Assembly: GCF_030272615.1 (NCBI RefSeq)
Contig: NC_081414.1
Span: 661,364,438 to 661,428,437, forward strand
Source: Cryptomeria japonica
Lineage: Eukaryota > Streptophyta > Pinopsida > Cupressales > Cupressaceae
Direction of reading: 5' to 3'
DNA: 64,000 bases
A program made the translations under genes and the position numbers. Numbering within the stretch: the first letter of the stretch is position 1; every line of letters begins with the position of its first letter. Positions 10,344-22,614 of this stretch are shown here, piece after piece. The notes beneath the pieces are model-generated. The model saw nothing but the letters and a program-made list of their open reading frames with translations, ran no database searches and was not told the origin of the DNA.

Positions 10344-11931
10344 TGGTCCAGGAGCACCACCTATGAAGGCATGGGTCAAAGTCATGTTGGTTGTCAATTA
10401 GTCTAGGATGAATGTAATAAGACCTCATGGGTCATTGATGTAATTAGTGTAATAGAAATTTGACTAGACTTGACCAAGTTTGGGTCAGATTGTCACTTAG
10501 GGATGTATAGAGCATTTTTGGTCAATAAGGGTCCAATGGTCCTAATTGTTGAGACCAAGTGATCTATGGCCCAATTAAGTCATTTTTTATGTAATCAAAA
10601 CATATATAATAAATTTGGGGTCCTAAGGTAGTTCGGAGTCTAAGTTGGTTACAAGTGGCAAAAGTTGTCCATTTGTTGTCTTGACAATTTTGCAACTTTG
10701 TTTGGTTTTGTACTCCAATGGTTTTTTTTTTTTTAAATCAGTTGGAGAAGGTTGTGATCATTGGGGAAGAACCTATAAAGGTCCCAAAGACAAAAGGATG
10801 TAACGTTGTTGATAGTTGGAACAAATACATGCATCAAAAGTGTTGGAAATTCTTAGTACCGTCTGGTTTATTGTAGATTTCGCATTGAAGGTGGATAGAT
10901 AAACATGATTGTGATATAGAACTTGGAACTATAGTAAATTACATTTCTTTTGCAAGTGGTTGGAAGTTTTTAAGTGATCCCCATTTTCATTTGGCAAGCA
11001 ATACTTTACCGGGTGGTTTGAAACCCTTAGAACCCTAGGTTTTGACGAATGTAATGGAATTTGGCCTATCACTTCTTAGTCAAGAATTTTGAAACTATGG
11101 AATATGATAGGCCTCTGTATGATAGGTCAAAATATAGTGCTTACAAGTTGGTCCAACATTTTGGTGTGTTAGGTGAATAAACCCTAGGTCTGGCATCATC
11201 ATGTGACAGACCAGTTGAATGAGAACAGTGCGTGTGAATTGAGTTGCAGAGCACAGGGAAGGGGTTTGAATTCACAAGGAGAGTGTATTGGAGGTTGTCA
11301 AAACCTTACATGGTCTGTGGAAGGTGTGAAAAGGGAGTAAGGAACAAGGTTTTGGTAGGTAACCAGTCAAGAAGGCCTAATAGCCCTATTATCCTTTTTG
11401 GTGCAGTATTGGTTGAGTAGTCTGCTAATTGGCTAGGAGCTTGGAAGTGAGATATTGTTGATAACTCCCAAAAGAGTGTCAGAAAACCTATTTTGTTTGC
11501 ACAGATCCTCAAGGTGTCAAAATTTATCACCCGATTTATTCAAAAGGAGGCCTAATGAAATTAGGTCTATTTGAGTGCATGTATGTCAAAGTTGATCATT
11601 GGATGAACCAAAACCATGGGAACCTATTTCATTTGTGTGTTAAAGTTGTAAGGACAACCCTCCAAGGGCCAGTGTGTTGGTTTTATCAAGTGGGTCATTC
11701 AAACCTCTAATCACCAATCAAGCCCACTCATGTATTAAAAGGTGTGGGAAAACACCAAAGTCTTGAGACTATAAGTTCATTGTGTGGACATATTGGAGAC
11801 TTTGAGTCTCCTAGAACCTTCCTAAGACTTGTTGGGACATTGAATTGGCCTTTGGGTGTTTTGGATCTCTTTAGGTAGTGCTTTTGGGTGGTTCTTTACA
11901 TTCTATCCTCTCTCCTCATCATAGTGGTATC
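10344..11931 (+). repeat. Chromovirus array, LTR 1
   Basis: It starts TGGTCCAGGAGCACCACC and ends CTCCTCATCA, three bases before the primer-binding site. The same sequence recurs at 16451-18030 and 22615-24148. A TATA-like GTATTAAAAGG lies near 11731. Length is about 1.59 kb. Apparent short open frames in it are not conserved between the three copies. Confidence 0.92.
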
Positions 11932-11934
11932 AGA

Positions 11935-11946
11935 GCAAGATTTTTA
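11935..11946 (+). other. Primer-binding site of chromovirus copy 1
   Basis: TGGTATCAGAGC, initiator Met-tRNA type, three bases after the LTR end. Confidence 0.9.
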
Positions 11947-12010
11947 GATCACTTGGGTGGTGTGGTCTTAGTGTAAGTCAGAGGAAGATATAGAAGTAGA
12001 GGCAAACAAA

Positions 12011-13087
12011 ATGCCTCCTAAGAGTATGTCCCAAGATACAGTGAAGAAGTTGGTGGAAGATATGCTTGAGTCCAAGCTTGGAGAATTGAAGAAGACTAAG
12101 GGTAAGGATAAAGATGTGTTTGATACTGATGAAGAAGGGGACCAAGGAGAAGAGAAATCCCCTAAGTGGGTAGAGGAGTTACTTGTAGATCAGAAGGCAT
12201 TTGAAGATGCCTTGAAGTCAGAAAGTAGGGATACCATAGATGGCTTGCCCATATATAGTGGAAGTATGTAAGCAAAAGAGGTGATGGATTGGATTGAAGC
12301 CCTGAACAACCATTTTGAGTTTCAAGAAACCCCTGAGGATAAGAAAGTGAATATGGAAAAAGAAAGGTTGAAAGGGTCTTCTCTTACATGGTGGAACTAT
12401 GTTCAAGGGGAGAGAGTTAAGGAGGGGAAGAATATGATAACCTCATGGGAAAGGATGAAGGCTAGAATCAAGGCACAGTTCATGCACATTGATTATGAAG
12501 TGCACATGTACAAAAGGTTGCAGAACCTCAGACATAGAAACTTTGATGTGAGTGCATATACGGAGGAGTTCCACAAATTAAGTCTTAGATCAAAGAGACA
12601 AGAAGAATAATCGGAAAAGGTGGCAAGGTATTTGAATGGCCTGAGGATGAATATCCAATATGAGATCAATATCTTGGCACTAGAGACAATGAACAAGTGT
12701 TTTCAGTTGGCCTCAAAGGAAGAGGAGAAGTTGAAAAGAAGAAGTGAGCAGAATAAGAGAGGTAAAAGTGGAAGGAACTTCAAAGGTAGGGGTAGCTTTG
12801 GAGGAAGAGGGCTAGGATAGAGGTCTCAAGGAGAGTCCAGCCAAAGTGAGAAAGTTGGGGACTCAAATAGTAGAGGAGGCTACAAAGGGAGGAGGCCTAA
12901 TGGAAGAGGAAGATCTGGTGGATAAGGGAGATGATCGAACTTCTCAGGGATGAGATGCCACAACTATAATCAGATGGGGCACCTTGCCTATAGGTGTCCA
13001 GAGAAGTCTTCAAATTCTCAAGGTCATGATAGGAGAACCACATTGGTATGAGATGATGAAAGGAGCATGACCTCACCAAAGGTATAG
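12011..13087 (+). pseudogene. Chromovirus copy 1 gag (broken)
   Basis: It starts MPPKSMSQDTVKKLVEDMLE at 12011. A single frame carries Gag and most of what follows, interrupted by stops at 12269-12271, 12608-12610 and 12818-12820. The Gag core is seen as LKGSSLTWWNYVQGER and FDVSAYTEEFHKLSL, followed by a glycine/arginine-rich tail. The zinc knuckle near 12955-13005 reads CHNYNQMGHLAYRC: its second cysteine has become tyrosine, whereas copy 2 has lost the first cysteine instead. Gag would form the virus-like particle; this copy cannot encode a full one. Confidence 0.88.
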
Positions 13088-13735
13088 TTGGCTTCAGAAG
13101 TGGGAGAGAACTTGATGATTAGAAGGACAGTACTCAAGGAACCATCCAAGATTGATCCACCCCAAAGGAGAGCCAATTGCAGGATCCAAGGTAAGGTATG
13201 TAGAATCATCATTGATTCTAGTTCTACTAATAATATTGTGTCTTTGGAAGCAACAAACAAGTTGAAACTAGAAAGGATACCTCACACTTGCCCATACAAA
13301 GTGTCATGGTTGAATAAGGGACAACATGTACTAGTCAATGAACAAGCATGGGTGGAATTTAGTATATGGGGGTATAAGGACAAAATATTGTGTGGCATCC
13401 TTTCTATGGATGCTTGCCATCTCCTACTTGGTAGAACCTGGAAATTTGATAGGAAGCCTCATATATATGGGGAGAAAAACTCATATTCTTTCCAAAAAGA
13501 TGGAGCAACTTACAAAATACAGTCATTGATAGAGGAAGACAATCCTATGCAAGGAGGACCTAGTGTAATGATAGTAGGAGAGAAGGAGATCATATAAACC
13601 CTAAAAGAAGAGGATGGAGTAGGATTTTCTTTGGTCCTAAAACCCAAAGATAGTGGGAAGCAGGGTGCAGGAGTGGAAATCCAAAAAGAAGTGTAGGAAA
13701 TTTAGGGTAGGTATAAGGGTGTAGCTGCAAGTGAC
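13088..13735 (+). pseudogene. Chromovirus copy 1 protease (broken)
   Basis: Same frame as gag. The aspartic protease centre reads RIIIDSSSTNNIVSLEA, where the third position of the usual D-S/T-G has become serine. The second landmark, CHLLLGRTWKFD, is the retropepsin LLGRPW region with proline replaced by threonine. A TAA at 13595-13597 and a TAG at 13694-13696 follow; copy 2 has CAG at the second site, so a C-to-T change created that stop. Confidence 0.85.
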
Positions 13736-15053
13736 ATGTCAAACTCCCTACCTCCTATCAAAGACATTAGCCACAAAATAGACTTAATACTAGGAGTTGT
13801 CCTTCCTAAAAAAGCTGCATACAGGATGACCCCACAACAGAATGAAGAGATAGCTAATAAAATTCAAGAGTTTCTATACAAAGGATTGGTGAGGAAGAGC
13901 TTTAGCCCATGTGTAGTACCCACTATTTTAGCCCCAAAGAAGGATGGGAAATGGAGATTACGTAGTGATTCTAGGGCCATCAATAGGATAACCATTAGAT
14001 AAGGATAAGAGAGGGAGATGAATGGAAGACCTCCTTCAAAACCAATGAAGGGTTATATGAGTGGCTTGTGAATCCTTTTGGACTCTCTAATGCCCCTAGC
14101 ACCTTTATGAGGTTGATGAATGAAGTGTTGCAGGAAATCATAGGGAAGTTTGTAGTGGTGTACCTTGATGATATTTTTGTGTTTAGTATGACTAAGGAAG
14201 ATCACCTTAGGCACTTGGAGATTTTTTTGAGGAGATTACATGAGCAGAAGTTGATGATTAACCTTGAAAAATGTGAATTCTATAAGCAGGAATTGGTCTA
14301 CCTTGGTTTTGTGCTTTCAAAGGGTGACTTGAAAATGGATCCCTCAAAAGTGGAGGCTATTATAAATTGGCCTACACCTAGGACTGCAGGAGAAGTCAGA
14401 AGTTTTCATGGGATGGCTACATTCTATAGGAAGTTCATTAAGAACTTTAGCCATATATGTGCTCCTATTTTGGAAACCATCAAGGGTGGAGGAAAGGTGA
14501 AGTTTGTATGGACAAAAGTACCAGGTCAAAGTTTTGATTACCTAAAATAGAGGGTGGAAAAGTATCCTATATTGGTGTTACTTGACTTTAATAAGGTTTT
14601 CACCATAGAGTGTGATGCAAGCAATATGGCCATAGGTGCAGTTTTGAGCCAAGAGGGAAGACCAGTGGCATTTTTCGGTGAGAAACTCAATAAGCCAAAG
14701 AGGAAGTATTATTCCTATGATCTTGAATTGTATGCAATGGTTCAGGCCCCTAAAAAGTGGAGGCATTATTTACTTCCTAAATAATTTATTGTTTATACTG
14801 ACAATCATGCTTTAAGCACAAGAAATGGGTGGAGAGCCTACAAGCATATACCTTCACCATTAAGAACAAGAAAGGGGAGGCAAATAAGGTGGCAGATTCC
14901 TTAGGTAGGAGGGTTATAATTGTTCATGAAATACAGTTGCAAAGCATGGGTGTAGAAACACTCAAGGGGATGTATGAGGAAGATCAAGACTTCAAAGAGG
15001 TATACCATGTTTGCAGTCATTTTGAGAACTCATTTCATTCTGATTTTTCTTAA
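13736..15053 (+). pseudogene. Chromovirus copy 1 reverse transcriptase and RNase H (broken)
   Basis: RT begins with PPIKDISHKIDLILG and VPTILAPKKDGKWRLRSDSR. At 13991-14001 a 97-bp deletion removes the segment that in copy 2 holds KIDFKSGYHQIR, with the first catalytic Asp, and shifts the frame. The rest continues [19 protein letters not shown] and the intact [12 protein letters not shown] active-site motif near 14150-14180. RNase H follows: [20 protein letters not shown] and [20 protein letters not shown] at 14548-14550 and TAA at 14782-14784 interrupt it. Confidence 0.9.
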
Positions 15054-16428
15054 TATACCTTGTAGAATGGACTGTTATTCAAAGGAAGTCAAATTTGCAT
15101 TCCTAGATGTTCCATGAGGGACAATATGATCAAAGAAAAACATAGTGGTGGTTTGGGAGGCCACTTTGGGTTGAACTAAACTTTGGATTTGGTTAGGAGG
15201 TTTTATTTTTGGCCTAAGATGTAGAATGATGTTAGGAAGTTTGTGGAGTCTTGTGTTGTTTTTTAGAGAGGTAAGGGTGTTTCTACCAATGCAACGTTAT
15301 ACCAACCCTTACCTATACCTAATAGGCCATGAGAAAGCTTGAGCATGGATTTTGTTATGGGTTTTCCTAGCACAAAGACAAGATTTGGTAGTATATTTGT
15401 TGTAGTGGACGGATTCAGTAAAATGGCTAATTTCATTCCCTATAAAACCACAAATGATGCTAGCTATATTGCAGGTTTTCTCTTTAAGGAGGTAGTTAGG
15501 ATACATGGTCTACCATTGAACATAGTATCCGACAAGGATTCAAAGTTTGTTGGTCACTTTTGGGGGACCTTGTGGAAAAGGTTGGGCACAAATTTGGCAT
15601 TTAGTTCAGCTTACCATCCCCAAACTAATGGTCAAACTGAGGTGGTAAACAGGTCATTGGGTAACCTTCTTAAATGTCTAACAAAGGAGCATGGACAAAG
15701 TTAGGATATCGTGATTCCACAAGTAGGGTATGCCTATAATGACTTCACAAATTGGAGTACTGGTATGAGCCCCTTTGAGATAATTTATGGTAGTCATCCT
15801 AGAGGAATATTTGAGTTGAGATATGTGTAGGGATTGGATAAAATAAGTGGTCATGTTGAAGACTTTGCAAAGGTCATGAGAGACATTCACAAAGAGGTTA
15901 GGGATGCTTTGCAAAAAATTACACAAAAGACTAAGGCCTGGATGGTTCAAAAAAGAAGGGATGTTCAGTTTCAAATTGGTGATTTAGTTATGGTTCATCT
16001 CAACAAGGACAAATTGCCCAAGGGCAGCCACAATAAGCTTATGATGAGAAAGATTGGTCCCTGCAGGATCTTAAACAAATATGGTCCTAATGCATATAAA
16101 ATATAACTCCCCACTAATATAGCTATTTCTCCTATTTTCAATGTATCTGACCTCACCCACTATAGGAGTCCTTCTCATGCAGGTGCAGAAGATGCAATCA
16201 TAGATCAAGAAACAAAGGAGTGGATTACTCAATTTCCACCTAAGGAGGCCCCAATGATGGAGTACATTTTGGATAAAAGAGAAGATAAAAGTAATAGGCA
16301 TAAGAACTATTATGAATACCTGTTCAAATGGGAAGGACTTCTTGATTGAGAGGCTACTTGGATGTTAGAGGAGGATATCAAGAAGCAGGGAGGTGATTTG
16401 CAGCAATTGGTCTCTAAGAGGACTTGAG
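15054..16428 (+). pseudogene. Chromovirus copy 1 integrase with C-terminal chromodomain-like region (broken)
   Basis: The zinc-binding N-terminus is scattered by stops (FYFWPKM*NDVRKFVESC). The catalytic core shows all three acidic positions: [26 protein letters not shown] and NGQTEVVNR. After MVHLNKDKLPKG and RKIGPCRILNKYGPNAYKI, the C-terminus reads YYEYLFKWEGLLD*EATWML, which resembles a chromodomain (YLVKWxGxxxxxATWE) and is why I call the family a chromovirus. In that group the chromodomain targets insertion to certain chromatin. The natural stop is the TGA at 16426-16428, just before the polypurine tract. Confidence 0.88.
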
Positions 16429-16434
16429 ACTTTT

Positions 16435-16450
16435 TCCACCCCAGCGAGTA
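16435..16450 (+). other. Polypurine tract region before chromovirus LTR 2
   Basis: CCACCCCAGCGAGTA abuts the LTR start TGG at 16451. Before LTR 3 the corresponding site reads CCCCAGGGAGTA (to 22614), which is closer to a proper purine tract. Confidence 0.65.
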
Positions 16451-18030
16451 TGGTGAAGGAGCACCACCTATGAAGGCATGGGTAAAATTCATGTTGGTTT
16501 TCAGTTAGTCTAGGATGAATTTAATAAGACCTCATGGGTCATTGATGTAATTAATGTAATAGGAATGTGACAAGACTTGACCAAGTTTGGGTCAGATTGT
16601 CACTTAGGGATGTATAGAGAAATTTTGGTCAATAAGGGTCCAATGGTCCTAATTGTTGAGACCAAGTGATTTATGGCCCAATTAATTCATTTTTTATGTA
16701 ATCAAACAATATGTAATAACTTTTGGGTCCTAAGGTAGTTCGGAGTCTAAGTTGGTTACAAGTTGCAAAAGTTGTCTGTTTGTTGTCTTGACAATTTTGC
16801 TGCTTTGTTTGGTTTTGTACTCCAACGGTTAGTTATTTTGAAAAATCAATTGCAGAAGGTTGTGTTCATTGGGGAAGAACCTCTGAAGGTCCCAAAGACC
16901 AAAGGATGTAAGTTTTTTGATAGTTGGAGCAAATACAAGCATCAAAAGTGTTAGAAATTCTCAGGTATCGTCTGATTTATTATAGATTTCGCACTGAAGG
17001 TGGATTGGTAAAAATGATTGTGATATAGAAATTAGAACTATAGTGAATTAAATTTCTTTTTGAAGTGTTTGGAAGTTTTGAAGTCATCCCCATTTTCATT
17101 TGGCAAGCAATACTTTACTAGGTGGTCTAAAACCCTTAGAACCCTAGGTTTTGACTAATGTAATGGAATTTGGCCTATCAATTCTTAGTCAAAAATTTTG
17201 AAACTGTGGAATATGATAGGACTCTGTATGATAGGTCATAATCTAGTGCTTACAATTTGGTCCAACATGTTGGTGTGTTAGGTGAAGAAACCCTAGGTCT
17301 GGCATCATCATGTGACAGATTGGTTGAATGAGAACAATGAGTGTGAATTAAGTTGCAGAGCACAGGGAAGGGGTTTGAATGCACAAGGAGAGTGTATTGG
17401 AGGTTGTCAGAACATTCCATGTTCTATGGAAGGTGTGAAAAGGGAATAAGGAACAAGGTTTTGGTAGGTAACCAGTCTAGAAGGCCTAATAGCCCTATTA
17501 TCCTTTTTGGTGCAGTATTGGTTGAGTAGTCTACTAATTGGCTAGGAACCTAAAAGTGAGATATTATTGATAACTCCCAAAAGGGTGTCAGAAAACCTAT
17601 TTTGTTTGCATAGATCCTCAAGGTGTCAAAAGTTATCACCTGGTTTCTTCAAAAGGAGGCCTAATTGAAATTAGGTCTATTTGAGTGCATGTACGTCAAA
17701 GTTATTGGATGAACCAAAACCATGGGAACTTATTTCATTTGTGTGTAAAAGTTGTAAGGACACACCTCCAAGGGTCAGTGTGTTGGTTTTGTCAAGTGGG
17801 CGATTCAAACCCCTAATCACTAGTAAAGCCCACTCATGTATTCAAAGGTGTGGAAAAACACCAAAGCCTTGAGACTATAAGCTGATTGTGTGAAGGACAT
17901 ATTGGAGCCTTTGAGTCTCCTAGAACCCTCCTAAGACTTGTTGGGACATCGGATTGGCCTTTGGGTCTTTTAGATCTCTTTAGGTAGTGCTTTTGGGTGG
18001 TTATTTACATTATATCCTCTCTCCTCATCA
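16451..18030 (+). repeat. Chromovirus array, shared middle LTR 2
   Basis: It starts TGGTGAAGGAGCACCACC and ends CTCCTCATCA. It follows the first internal region as a 3' LTR and precedes the second primer-binding site as a 5' LTR, so a single LTR serves both copies. Confidence 0.92.
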
Positions 18031-18033
18031 TAG

Positions 18034-18045
18034 TGGTATCAGAGT
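18034..18045 (+). other. Primer-binding site of chromovirus copy 2
   Basis: TGGTATCAGAGT, one base different from the initiator Met-tRNA match in copy 1. Confidence 0.88.
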
Positions 18046-18068
18046 AGGATTTTCAGATCACTTGTGTT

Positions 18069-19057
18069 GTGTGGTCTTGGTGTATGTCAGAGGAAGAGAT
18101 AGAAGTAGAGGCAGACAAAATTCCTTGTAAGATTATGTCCCAAGATGCAGTGAAGAAGTTGATTGAAGAGATGCTTGAGTCCAAGCTTGGAGAATTGAAG
18201 AAGACCAAGGGTAAGGATAAAGAAGATGTGTTTGATACTGATGAAGAAGGGGACCAAGGAGAAGAGGAAGCCCCTAAGCAGGTAGAGGAGTTACCTACAT
18301 ATCAGAAGGCATTTTTAGATGCCTTGAAGTCAGTAAACAGGGATACCATAGATGGCTTGCCCATATATAGTGGAATTATAGAATCAGAAGAGGTGATAGA
18401 TTGGATTGAAGCCCTTAACAACCATTTTGAGTTTAAAGAAACCCTTGAGGATAAGAAAGTAAATTTGGAAAAAGAAAGGTTGAAGGGTTCTTCTCTTACA
18501 TGGTTGAACTATGTGAAATGGGAGAGAGTTAAGGAGGGGAAGAGTATGATAACCTCCTGGGAAAGGATGAAGGCTAGAATCAAGGCACGATTCATGCCCA
18601 CTGATTATGAAGTGCAAATGTACCAAAGGTTGTAGAACCTCAAACATAGAGACATTGATGTGAGAGAATTTACGGAGGAGCTCCACAAATTAAGTCTTAG
18701 ATCAAAGAGACAAGAAGAAGAATTGAAAAAGGCGACAAGGTATTTGAATGGCCCGAGATGAATATCTTAGATGAGATTAGTATCTTGGCACCAAAGATAG
18801 TGAACAAGTGTTTTTAGTTGGCCTTAAGGTCAAAGGAGAAGTTGAAAAGAAGTGAGCAAAATAATAGAGGTAAAAGTGGAAGGAACTTCAGAGGTAGGGG
18901 TAGCTTTAGAGGAAGAGGGCTAGGCTAGAGGTCTCAAGGAGAGTCCAGCCAAAGTGATCAAGTTGGGGACTAAAATAGCAGAGGAGGATACAAAGGGAGG
19001 AGGCCTAATGGAAGAGGAAGGTCTAGTGGATCAAGGAGAGGATGCAACTTCTCACGG
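18069..19057 (+). pseudogene. Chromovirus copy 2 gag (broken)
   Basis: The start codon used in copy 1 (ATGCCTCCT) reads ATTCCTTGT here, so the ORF opens either upstream at 18069 or at the internal MSQDAVKKLIEEML. It runs to a TAG at 18633-18635, with the Gag core LKGSSLTWLNYVKWERVKEG. After that the frame is interrupted several times up to about 19050, although the sequence stays alignable to copy 1. The product would be a truncated Gag without the zinc knuckle. Confidence 0.85.
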
Positions 19058-20299
19058 ATGAGATACTACAACTGCAATCAGATGGGGCACCCTGCCTATA
19101 GTTGTCCAAAGAAGGCTTCAACTTCTCAAGGTGGTGATACGAGAACCAAATTGGTCCAAGATGATGCAAGGAGCATGACTTCACCAGAGGTACAGTTGGC
19201 TTTAGAAGTGGGAGAGAAATTTATGATTGGAAGGACACTACTCAAGGAACCATCCAATATTGATCCACCCCAAAGTAGAGCTTTATTCCAGATCCATTGC
19301 GAGATCCAAGGTAAGGTATGTAGAATCATCATTGATTATGGTTATACTAACAATATTTTGTCTTTGGAAGCAGCAAACAAGTTGAAACTAGAAAGGATAC
19401 CTCACACTTTCCTATACAAGGTGTCCTGGTTGAATAAGGGACAACATGTACTAGTTAATGAACAAGTATGGGTGGAATTTAGTATACGGGGGTATAAGGA
19501 CAAAATATTGTGTGAAATCCTTCCTATGGATGCTTTCCATCTCCTACTTGGTAGACCTTGGATATTTGATAGGAAGGCTCATCTAGATGGGGAGAAAAAC
19601 TCATATTCTTTCCAAAAAGAGGGAGCAACTTACAAAATGCAATCATTGATAGAGGAAGGCAGTCCTAAGAAAGTAGGACCTAGCGTGATGATAGTAGGAG
19701 AGAAGGAGATCATAGACACCCTAAAAGAAGAGGATGGAGTTGGATTTTCTTTGGTCCTAAAACCCAAAGATAGTGGGAAGAAGGGTGCAGGAGTGGAAAT
19801 CCTAGAAGAAGTGCAGGAACTTTTGGGTAGGTATAAGGGTCTAGTTGCAGGTGACATGTCGGACTCCCTACCCCCTATCAAAGACACTAGCCACAAAATA
19901 GACTTAATACTACAAGTTATCCTTCTTAACAAAGCTGCCTACATGATGACCCCACAGCAAAATGAAGAGATAGGTAAACAAATTCAAGAGTTTCTAGACA
20001 AAGGATTGGTGAGGAAGAGCCTTAGCCCATGTGCAATACCCACTATTTTAGCCCTAAAGAAGGATGGTAAATGGAGGTTATGCACTAATTCTAGGGCCAT
20101 CAATAGGATAACCATCAGATATAGGTTTCCTATCTCTAGAATAGAAGATCTAATGGACTGCTTGGGAGGAGCCACCTATTTCTCCAAGATTGACTTTAAA
20201 AGTGGGTACCATCAGATAAGGATAAGAGAGGGAGATGAATGGAAGACCACCTTTAACACCAATGAAAGTTTATATGAGTGGCTTGTGATGCCTTTTTGA
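19058..20299 (+). pseudogene. Chromovirus copy 2 zinc knuckle, protease and N-terminal RT (413-residue open frame)
   Basis: The longest open stretch of the array. It opens with the knuckle MRYYNCNQMGHPAYSCPKK, whose first cysteine is tyrosine. The protease is RIIIDYGYTNNILS and FHLLLGRPWIFD. RT then begins: [36 protein letters not shown] and YFSKIDFKSGYHQIRIREGD, the last containing the first catalytic Asp. It ends in WLVMPF* where an 86-bp deletion (relative to 14080-14165 of copy 1) removes the FGLSNAP region and the YLDD motif's first half. The open length reflects chance survival, not function. Confidence 0.9.
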
Positions 20300-21000
20300 T
20301 GATATTTTAGTGTTTAGTAAGACTAAGGAGGATCATCTTAGGCACTTGGAGATTGTGTTGAGGAGATTACATGAGCAGAAGATGATTAACATTGAAAAAT
20401 GTAAATTCTTGAAGTAGGAATTGGTCTACCTTGGTTTTGTGAATTCAAAGGGTGACTTGAAAATGGATCCCTCAAAAGTGGAGGCTATTTTGAATTTGCC
20501 TACACCTAGTTCTACAGGAGAACTCAAAATTTTTTATGGGATGGCTACATTTTAGAGGAAGTTCATTAAGAACTTTAGTTGGATATCTGTGCTCCTATTT
20601 TGGAAACCATCAAGAGTGGAGGAAAGGTGAAGTTTGTATGGACAGAAGCAACTGGTCAGATTTTTGAGTACCTTAAATAGAGGGTGGAAAAGTATCCTAT
20701 ATTGGTGTTACCTGACTTTATTAAGGTTTCCACCATAGAGTGTGATGCAAGCAATATGACCATAGGTGCAGTTTTCATCCAAGAGGGAAGACCAGTGGAA
20801 TTTTTCAGTGAGAAACTCAATGAGGCAAAGAGGAATTATTATTCCTATGATCTTGAATTGTATGCAATGGTTCAAGCCCTTAAAAAATGGAGGCATTATT
20901 TACTTCCTAAAGAATTTATTGTTTATATTGAAAATCATGCTCTAAGCTTCTTGAATGGATAGGAAAAACTAAGTCACTGACACATTAAATGGGTGGAGAG
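20300..21000 (+). pseudogene. Chromovirus copy 2 C-terminal RT and RNase H (broken)
   Basis: After the deletion the sequence resumes in [19 protein letters not shown] wording and continues through the RT thumb in disrupted frames. RNase H is readable from 20684: [40 protein letters not shown]. It is open to a TAG at 20960-20962. Copy 2 therefore lacks part of the RT palm and is inactive. Confidence 0.85.
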
Positions 21001-22591
21001 CCTAGAACCATATACCTTCACCATTAAGGACAAGAAAGGGTAGGCAAATAAGGTGGAAAATGCCTTAAGTAGGAGGGTTCTGACTATTCAGAAAATAAAG
21101 TTGCAGATTATGGGTGTAGAAGCACTCAAGGGGATGCATGAGGAAGATCAAGACTTCAAAGAGGTATACAAGGTTTGCAGTCATTTTGAGAACTCATTTC
21201 ATTATGATTTTTCTGAATATACCTTGTAGAATGGATTTTTATTCAAAGGAAGTCAACTTCACATTCCTATATATTCCATGAGGGACAATATGATCAAATA
21301 AAAATATAGTGGTGGTTTGGGAGGCCACTTTAGGTTGAATAAAACTTTGGATTTGGTTAGGAGGTTTTATTTTTGGCCTAAGATGCAGAATGATGTCAGG
21401 AAGTTTGTGGAGTCTTGTGTTGTTTGTCAGAGAGGTAAGGGTGTTTCTACCAATGCAGGGTTATACCATCCCTTACCTATACCTAATAGGCCATGGGAAA
21501 GCTTGAGCATGGATTTTGTTATGGGTTTCCCTAGGACAAAGGCAAGATTTGATAGTATATTTGTTGAGTGGATAGATTCAATAAAATGGCTCATTTCATT
21601 CCTTGTAAAACCACAAATGATGCTAGGTATATTGCAGGTTTGTTCTTTAAGGAGGTAGTTAGGATACATGGTTTGCCATTGAGCATTGTATCCGACAGGG
21701 ATTCAAAGTTTGTTGGTCACTTTTGGGGGACCTTGTAGAAAAGGTCGGGCACAAATTTGGCATTTAGTTCAACTTACCATCCTCAAAATGATGGTCAAGC
21801 TGAGGTGGTAAATAGGTCATTTGTTAACCTTCTCAAATGTCTAACAAAGAAGCATGGTCAAAGTTGGGATATGGTGATTCCACAAGAAGATTATGCCTAT
21901 AATGACTCCACCAATAGGAGTACTGGTATGAGCCCCTTTGAGATAATTTATGCCAGTCATCCTAGAGGAATATGTGAGTTGAGAGATGTGTAGGGATTGG
22001 ATTAAAGAAGTGGTCATGTTGAAGACTTTGTAGAGGTCATGATGGACATTCACCAATAGGTTAGGGATGCCTTGCAACAAACTACACAAAATACTAAGGC
22101 CAGGATGGATCAGAAAAGAAGGGATGTTCAGTTTTATATTAGTGATTTAGTTATGGTTCATCTCAACAAGGACATATTGCCCAAAGGCAGCCATAGTAAG
22201 CTTATGATGAGAAAGATTGGTCCCTGCAAGATCTTGGACAAATATGGTCCTAATGCATATAAAATAGAACTCCCCACTGATATAGCTATTTCTCCTATTT
22301 TCAATGTATCTTACCTCACTCCCTATAGGATTCCTTCTCATGCAGGTTCAAAAGATGCAGTCACAACTCAAGAAATAGAGGAGTGGATTACTCTATTGCC
22401 ACCTAAGGAGGCCCCAATGATGGAGTGCATTTTGGATAGAAGAGAAGTTTAAAAGACTAGGCATATGACCTATTATGAACACCTGGTCAAATGGAAAGGA
22501 CTTCCTAATTCAAAGGTTAACTTGGATGTTAGAGGAGGATATCAAGAAGCAAGGAGGTGATTTGTAGCAGTTGGTCTCTAAGAGGACTTGA
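21001..22591 (+). pseudogene. Chromovirus copy 2 integrase and chromodomain-like tail (broken)
   Basis: The zinc finger region is better kept than in copy 1: GGHFRLNKTLDLVRRFYFWP and ESCVVCQRGKG. The core starts SLSMDFVMGFPRTKARFDSI, then a one-base change of frame near 21565 disturbs the first Asp region. [11 protein letters not shown] and NDGQAEVVNRSFVNLLKC carry the other acidic residues. From 22072 the tail reads DLVMVHLNKDILPKGS, RKIGPCKILDKYGPNAYKI and SPIFNVSYLTPYRIP. A TAA at 22450-22452 cuts the chromodomain-like end. The family stop is the TGA at 22589-22591. Confidence 0.87.
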
Positions 22592-22614
22592 GACTGTTTC
22601 CACCCCAGGGAGTA

